From NCBI RefSeq assembly GCF_025961225.1, contig NZ_JAOQNG010000007.1, positions 694,501 to 758,500 of the forward strand: 64,000 nucleotides of DNA. The letters run 5' to 3'. The position numbers were made by a program, and so were the translations under genes. This DNA is from Azospirillum canadense (GTDB lineage: Bacteria; Pseudomonadota; Alphaproteobacteria; Azospirillales; Azospirillaceae). Below the pieces are notes generated by a model that was not told the DNA's origin, made no database searches, and was given only the letters and a program-made list of their open reading frames with translations. Below are positions 60,398 to 64,000 of this stretch, piece by piece. The first letter of the stretch is position 1, and every line of letters starts with the position of its first letter.

Positions 60398-61768
60398 ATG
60401 GGCATCCCGGTCAACGATTTCATCCACGACCTGACCGTCGCCGACCTGCCCGACGCGGTCGTCGCCGCCACGCGGACCTGCATCCTGGACCTGCTGGGCG
60501 TGGCGGCGGCGGGGACGACGACGCGCCTGTCGCGCATCGCCCGCGACCATGCGGCCCGCCACATGGCCGCCGGGGGCGACGGGCCGGCGGCGCGGCTGCT
60601 GTTCGACGGGCGCAGCGCCTCGCCGGCCGGGGCCGCCTTCGCCGGGGCCGCGACCATCGACAGCTTCGACGCCCACGACGGCCATGTCCTGACCAAGGGC
60701 CACGCCGGGGTGGCGGTGCTGCCGGCGGTGCTGGCCCTCGCCGAGGCACGGCCCTTCGCGGCCGGCGGCGAGCTGCTCGCCGCGGTGGCGGTCGGCTACG
60801 AGCTGGCGCTGCGCGCCGGCATCGCCCTGCACGCGACGGCCTGCGACTATCACACCTCCGGCGCCTGGAACGCGCTGGCCTGCGCGGCGGTGGGGGCGCG
60901 CCGCCTGGGCCTCGACGCGGAGGCGACCCGGCACGCCCTGGGCATCGCCGAGTTCCACGGACCGCGCAGTCCGATGATGCGCTGCATCGACCATCCCACC
61001 ATGGTCAAGGACGGCTCCGCCTGGGGCGCCTTCGGCGGCGTCAGCGCCGCCTTCCTGGCGGAGGACGGCTTCACCGGCGCGCCGGCCGTGCTCATGGAAA
61101 GCGCCGAGACCGCGGCGCTGTGGTCCGACCTCGGCACGCGCTGGCGCATCCTGGAGCAGTATTTCAAGCCGCACCCCGTCTGCCGCTGGGCACAACCGGC
61201 CATCGAAGCGGCCCTGGCGCTGCGCCGGAAGCACGGCGTGCCGGCCGCCGACATCGAACGGGTCTGCGTCGCCACCTTCCACGAGGCCAAGCGCCTCGAC
61301 GCCCGCGCGCCGTCCAGCACGGAGGAGGCGCAGTACAGCCTGCCCTTCCCCGTCGCCGCCGCCATCGTCCACGGCACCGTCGGCGCCGGCGAGATCGCGC
61401 CGGAGGGCTGCGCCGACCCGGAGGTGCTGCGCCTCAGCCGGTCGATGGAGGTGGTGGAGGACGCCGTCTATTCCGCCCGCTTCCCCGCCGAGCGCTGGGC
61501 GCGCGTGACCTTCGTCCTGAACAACGGCCGCGAACTCCGTTCCGAGCCGACCACGACGCGCGGCGACCCGTCCACGCCCCTGGCGGCCGACGAGCTTGTT
61601 TCGAAGTACCGCACCCTGGCGTGGCCGGTTCTCGGCGAGCATCGCGGCGCGCTGATCGAAGCGGGCGTGGCCGCCCTTGGACCCCATGGCGGTCGGCATG
61701 GCGGCGAAGTCGCCGACTTCTTGGATGACCTGCTCGGCATGCCCGCCACCTGTGCCCAAGCACGCTAG
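60398..61768 (+). CDS. MmgE/PrpD-family protein
   Basis: A 456-residue protein with VNDFIHDLTVADLPDAVVAA, LDLLGVAAAGTTTRLSRIAR, AGAATIDSFDAHDGHVLTKG, HAGVAVLPAVLALAEARPF and LEQYFKPHPVCRWAQPAIEA, typical of MmgE/PrpD. Family members dehydrate 2-methylcitrate, decarboxylate cis-aconitate or epimerise iminodisuccinate, so activity on a small polycarboxylate or branched acid is expected. It is the last gene of the operon. The gene on the other strand converges 35 bp away. Confidence 0.88.
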   Translation: MGIPVNDFIHDLTVADLPDAVVAATRTCILDLLGVAAAGTTTRLSRIARDHAARHMAAGGDGPAARLLFDGRSASPAGAAFAGAATIDSFDAHDGHVLTKGHAGVAVLPAVLALAEARPFAAGGELLAAVAVGYELALRAGIALHATACDYHTSGAWNALACAAVGARRLGLDAEATRHALGIAEFHGPRSPMMRCIDHPTMVKDGSAWGAFGGVSAAFLAEDGFTGAPAVLMESAETAALWSDLGTRWRILEQYFKPHPVCRWAQPAIEAALALRRKHGVPAADIERVCVATFHEAKRLDARAPSSTEEAQYSLPFPVAAAIVHGTVGAGEIAPEGCADPEVLRLSRSMEVVEDAVYSARFPAERWARVTFVLNNGRELRSEPTTTRGDPSTPLAADELVSKYRTLAWPVLGEHRGALIEAGVAALGPHGGRHGGEVADFLDDLLGMPATCAQAR

Positions 61769-61802
61769 GAAAGGGGCAGAGATCCCCAGGCCTTCTCAAC
61801 CC

Positions 61803-62822
61803 TTAGCCTGCGCCATCGCTGCCCTCAAACACAGCCAGCGTTTCTGTTAGTCGTACGAACGCAATCACCAACGTGCGTACGAACAGGACGGCAATGAGCA
61901 CCGTCAGCGCCGCCAGGATGAGTGCCGCAATGATTGTGGTGCCCCAGCCTCCCTGCGCGCTTGCGTATTTGAGGGCCGCGATTGACAGGGCCGCCATCGG
62001 AAAGCTCACGGCCCACCACGGCACGCCGAAGGGTACGGAAGGGTGAAAGACACGCGGCACGAGCACCAAAAACAAAAACAGGCCAAAGTAGAATAACATC
62101 GCCGAGAACATATCGATGCTGTGCGTCATGTTCGTATAGGCGAGAAACCCGACCTCGAACGGCGCGATGAGGACCAGCAACACCGGCGTCATCGGCGCCG
62201 GCATCGGGTCGAAATGACGAAATCGCGCCGCAATGAGGACAAACAGTGTAACGGCAAAAACACTGCCGATCGCCAAAGCGAAAAGATTCACCTCATACGC
62301 CCAATCGAAGGGCATCGTGGCCCCGGTCACCGCAATGTCGAGAGAGGCCACACCCGGTATCAGCAACGGAGGAACAGTGTTGGTTCCGTCCTGCTTCATA
62401 GTCAGAAAGCGCTGAATCCCAATGTAGGACAACCCAAGCGTGGTGATGGCGCCGACAATCCAGACCCATTGACCGAAATATTCGTTGTGCGGAGCCACGA
62501 CGGCGGAGAGCAACAGCAAGCCAATCGTGATCGTCCCGAAGAAGTTACCCATCACCGGATGGTCGAATTCAGCCATGACAGCCCTGGGATATCGCAGGGT
62601 TTTCACGATGTAGGCCACGGCCAGCGCCGCGAACACGCTGATTGCTAGCACGCCAATGGCATCACTGATCAGGGCATGCGCGCCAAAAACCGTGTGCGCC
62701 TGACGCCACGCAAGCGAAAGCCCGGCAATTCCCATCACAGATCCGAAAAGATTGACCGGCAACTTTTCAACCGAGGCGGCAGCCTTTCTGGCACCGGCCA
62801 GAATACCGGCGGTCGCAACCAT
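61803..62822 (-). CDS. SLAC1/TehA-family anion channel-like protein
   Basis: A 339-residue membrane protein with GGGAGG five bases before its start at 62822. About ten hydrophobic segments, beginning with PVNLFGSVMGIAGLSLAWRQ, a typical start for tellurite-resistance/dicarboxylate (TDT) proteins. Later blocks include EFDHPVMGNFFGTITIGLLL and VPFGVPWWAVSFPMAALSIA. Family members are anion channels or malate/sulfite transporters. Codon use is less GC-rich than in the operon beside it (for example several TT-rich runs), which may mean a different origin. Confidence 0.88.
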   Translation of the reverse strand: MVATAGILAGARKAAASVEKLPVNLFGSVMGIAGLSLAWRQAHTVFGAHALISDAIGVLAISVFAALAVAYIVKTLRYPRAVMAEFDHPVMGNFFGTITIGLLLLSAVVAPHNEYFGQWVWIVGAITTLGLSYIGIQRFLTMKQDGTNTVPPLLIPGVASLDIAVTGATMPFDWAYEVNLFALAIGSVFAVTLFVLIAARFRHFDPMPAPMTPVLLVLIAPFEVGFLAYTNMTHSIDMFSAMLFYFGLFLFLVLVPRVFHPSVPFGVPWWAVSFPMAALSIAALKYASAQGGWGTTIIAALILAALTVLIAVLFVRTLVIAFVRLTETLAVFEGSDGAG

Positions 62823-63010
62823 CTTGACCTCCCATCCGAATCGACCCCGGGCAAGCCCCAGCCGCCGACAATTCTCCGATGAGCCCTATTAGAGGTTATC
62901 GCCTGCACGACAACAACGACGCCAGAACGCCAGTTTCTGCCAATCCGATGCTTCAAACGGCCAAAGGACTTCCCGCGTTGCTTGCTGCGGTGCTGCGGGC
63001 ACGCCGGTGC
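62823..63010. other. Intergenic region
   Basis: About 190 bp between the SLAC1-type gene and the glycosylase gene, both on the minus strand. No feature beyond the ribosome binding site of the former was identified. Confidence 0.3.
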
Positions 63011-63586
63011 TCAATCGCTCCCTGGCGCGCTATCCGACGCAACCTTCTGGAGCCTTCCTTGGGCCATCCACCGCTTCAGAGAGGGCGAACATGCAACCCT
63101 GAGGTCCGTGTAGGCCTCAACCAGATCGTCGAGGCTGAAGCTGCGGTTGAGTCCGCTGGGGTTTGGCAGAATCCACACGGCAGCACCGCAGAAGCGGGAG
63201 GGTTGTGGTCCCCAACCGACCTTGTTGCCTTCGATCGCCTCGTACGCAGCCTTTCCCAGGAATGCGATGGTCTCGGGGCGGAAGTGCTCCATCTTGGCGC
63301 GGAGCGCCTCTCCGGAGTTGTGGAACTCGTGAAGCTGGAGTTCGCCGGCGCTGCGCGTGGGGCGCGGGACGGCGGCGGTGATGCCGCAACCGAATGCGAG
63401 CAAACGGCGGTCTTCTTCCGCCGGAATCCTCGTGGGCGTGAAGCCGGACAGGTGAAGGACGCGCCAGAAGCGATTGGACGCCGATCCGAAATTGTGGCCG
63501 GAGGCCGCCGCCTGTGTGCTGGGATTTATGCCGCAAAAGACGACCGGAAGGTCCGGGGCCAGAATGTCGACGTATGAGAGGTCCAT
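63011..63586 (-). CDS. mug: Mug/TDG-type mismatch-specific uracil-DNA glycosylase
   Basis: A 191-residue protein. LPVVFCGINPSTQAAASGHN carries the family's GxNP motif with Asn as water-activating residue, followed by FGSASNRFWRVLHLSGFTP, and the C-terminal WILPNPSGLNRSF carries the NPSGLN loop that pushes into DNA. It excises uracil or thymine opposite guanine and other damaged pyrimidines. It is a stand-alone gene, 57 bp downstream of the MFS gene on the same strand. Confidence 0.9.
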   Translation of the reverse strand: MDLSYVDILAPDLPVVFCGINPSTQAAASGHNFGSASNRFWRVLHLSGFTPTRIPAEEDRRLLAFGCGITAAVPRPTRSAGELQLHEFHNSGEALRAKMEHFRPETIAFLGKAAYEAIEGNKVGWGPQPSRFCGAAVWILPNPSGLNRSFSLDDLVEAYTDLRVACSPSLKRWMAQGRLQKVASDSAPGSD

Positions 63587-63643
63587 CGGTGTTTGCCGGA
63601 ATCATTCTGATTGTCGTGACGATTGGCCAATTCCGCGCCCCAT

Positions 63644-64000
63644 TCAAAGCTCGATGCGCGGCGGAGTCATCGGATTGGGCGGTGGACGGCGCAGCAGCAG
63701 CACCAGCAGAGGTGCCAGTGCCAGCACCCAGGCAACGATCCAGAAGCCGTCGATATAGGCGAGCACATAGGCTTCGCGCTGCACGAACCGCCCGGCCGCG
63801 GCGATGCCCTGGCTGTTTTCCAGCCCGAGATTGTTGGCGCGTTGGCCGTAGATGTTCGAGAGCGCGGTCACGATGCGGTCCACGATGTCGGAGCCGGAAC
63901 TCAGATGTTGCCCGATCAGGTTCGAGTAAATCTGCTCCCGCACCCGCAAGAAGGTTTGGATGAAGGCCGTTCCCATCTCGATCCCCAGCAGCCGGGCGGT
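63644..64000 (-). CDS. DHA2-type (EmrB/QacA) MFS transporter, C-terminus only
   Basis: The minus-strand frame enters at the window edge and encodes 118 residues: ARLLGIEMGTAFIQTFLRVR, EQIYSNLIGQHLSSGSDIVD, QREAYVLAYIDGFWIVAWVL (last TM helix), LLLRRPP and stop. This matches the end of 14-helix EmrB-like multidrug transporters, where the periplasmic segment before the last helix has QA(A/Y)vlAy.D.F. The start and most helices are outside the window. Confidence 0.8.
   Translation of the reverse strand, partial: TARLLGIEMGTAFIQTFLRVREQIYSNLIGQHLSSGSDIVDRIVTALSNIYGQRANNLGLENSQGIAAAGRFVQREAYVLAYIDGFWIVAWVLALAPLLVLLLRRPPPNPMTPPRIEL

Noticed and set aside
57865..60696. A 943-codon minus-strand frame opposite the acyl-CoA genes
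   Set aside because: Shadow of three overlapping well-supported genes; no recognisable motif.

Overview
The window is a GC-rich accessory region whose gene families and codon style suggest an alphaproteobacterium of the Azospirillum type, probably a plasmid or chromid. Supporting families are DUF1127 proteins, a FixK/FixJ-like pair, a PHA synthase, an HBM-type chemoreceptor, a betaine-type ABC operon and many IS5, IS110 and IS256 sequences. The genus is an inference; no rRNA or tRNA gene was seen.

Positions 1-11300: an edge-cut transposase and a small DUF3024-like gene precede a six-gene RiPP cluster. It encodes a double-glycine precursor with two (S/T)-T-M-C-W blocks, a large metallo-beta-lactamase-fold protein, a split lanthipeptide dehydratase (glutamylation and elimination halves), a C39-peptidase ABC exporter and a second ABC exporter. 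No LanC cyclase is present. This is the best candidate for an undescribed system. Positions 11400-16800: a secreted caspase-like protein with three almost identical LCCL domains and an OmpA-like domain, then a cluster of orphan immunity-type genes (Imm50, an unknown gene, DUF6228) and a DUF805 membrane protein.

Positions 16900-31250: a transposase fragment truncating a TPP-enzyme pseudogene, an enolase-superfamily dehydratase paired with a rhodopsin-transducer-like protein, a PPC/DUF296 protein, a Crp/Fnr regulator, a near-perfect 26-bp palindrome, an ECF sigma factor with a proline-rich tail, a GH15 glucoamylase, a cyclopropane fatty acid synthase, a peptidoglycan-binding protein and a chemoreceptor. 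Positions 31250-39100: IS elements and decayed genes (ynfA, a diguanylate cyclase with an internal deletion, a frameshifted DUF1127-type gene), plus an XRE regulator next to a SulP transporter.

Positions 39400-42700: a low-oxygen regulatory module with a Bfd-type ferredoxin, a FixK-like regulator, a FixJ-like receiver with an anaerobox upstream, remnants of nosD and nosF, and an OmpR-type regulator. Positions 43000-51000: phaC with a shifted C-terminus, then a nested transposon. An IS5-type transposase gene is split by about 3.34 kb carrying a serine recombinase gene, and that gene is itself split by an intact IS256-family element.

Positions 51000-62000: a GlxA/GbdR-type regulator and a nine-gene operon. 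It combines a quaternary-amine-type ABC importer with a nitrilase-superfamily amidohydrolase, acyl-CoA dehydrogenase, acyl-CoA synthetase, crotonase and MmgE/PrpD protein, which suggests uptake and CoA-dependent breakdown of a betaine-like compound. The window ends with a SLAC1/TehA-type channel, a Mug-type uracil-DNA glycosylase and the 3' end of a DHA2-type MFS transporter.
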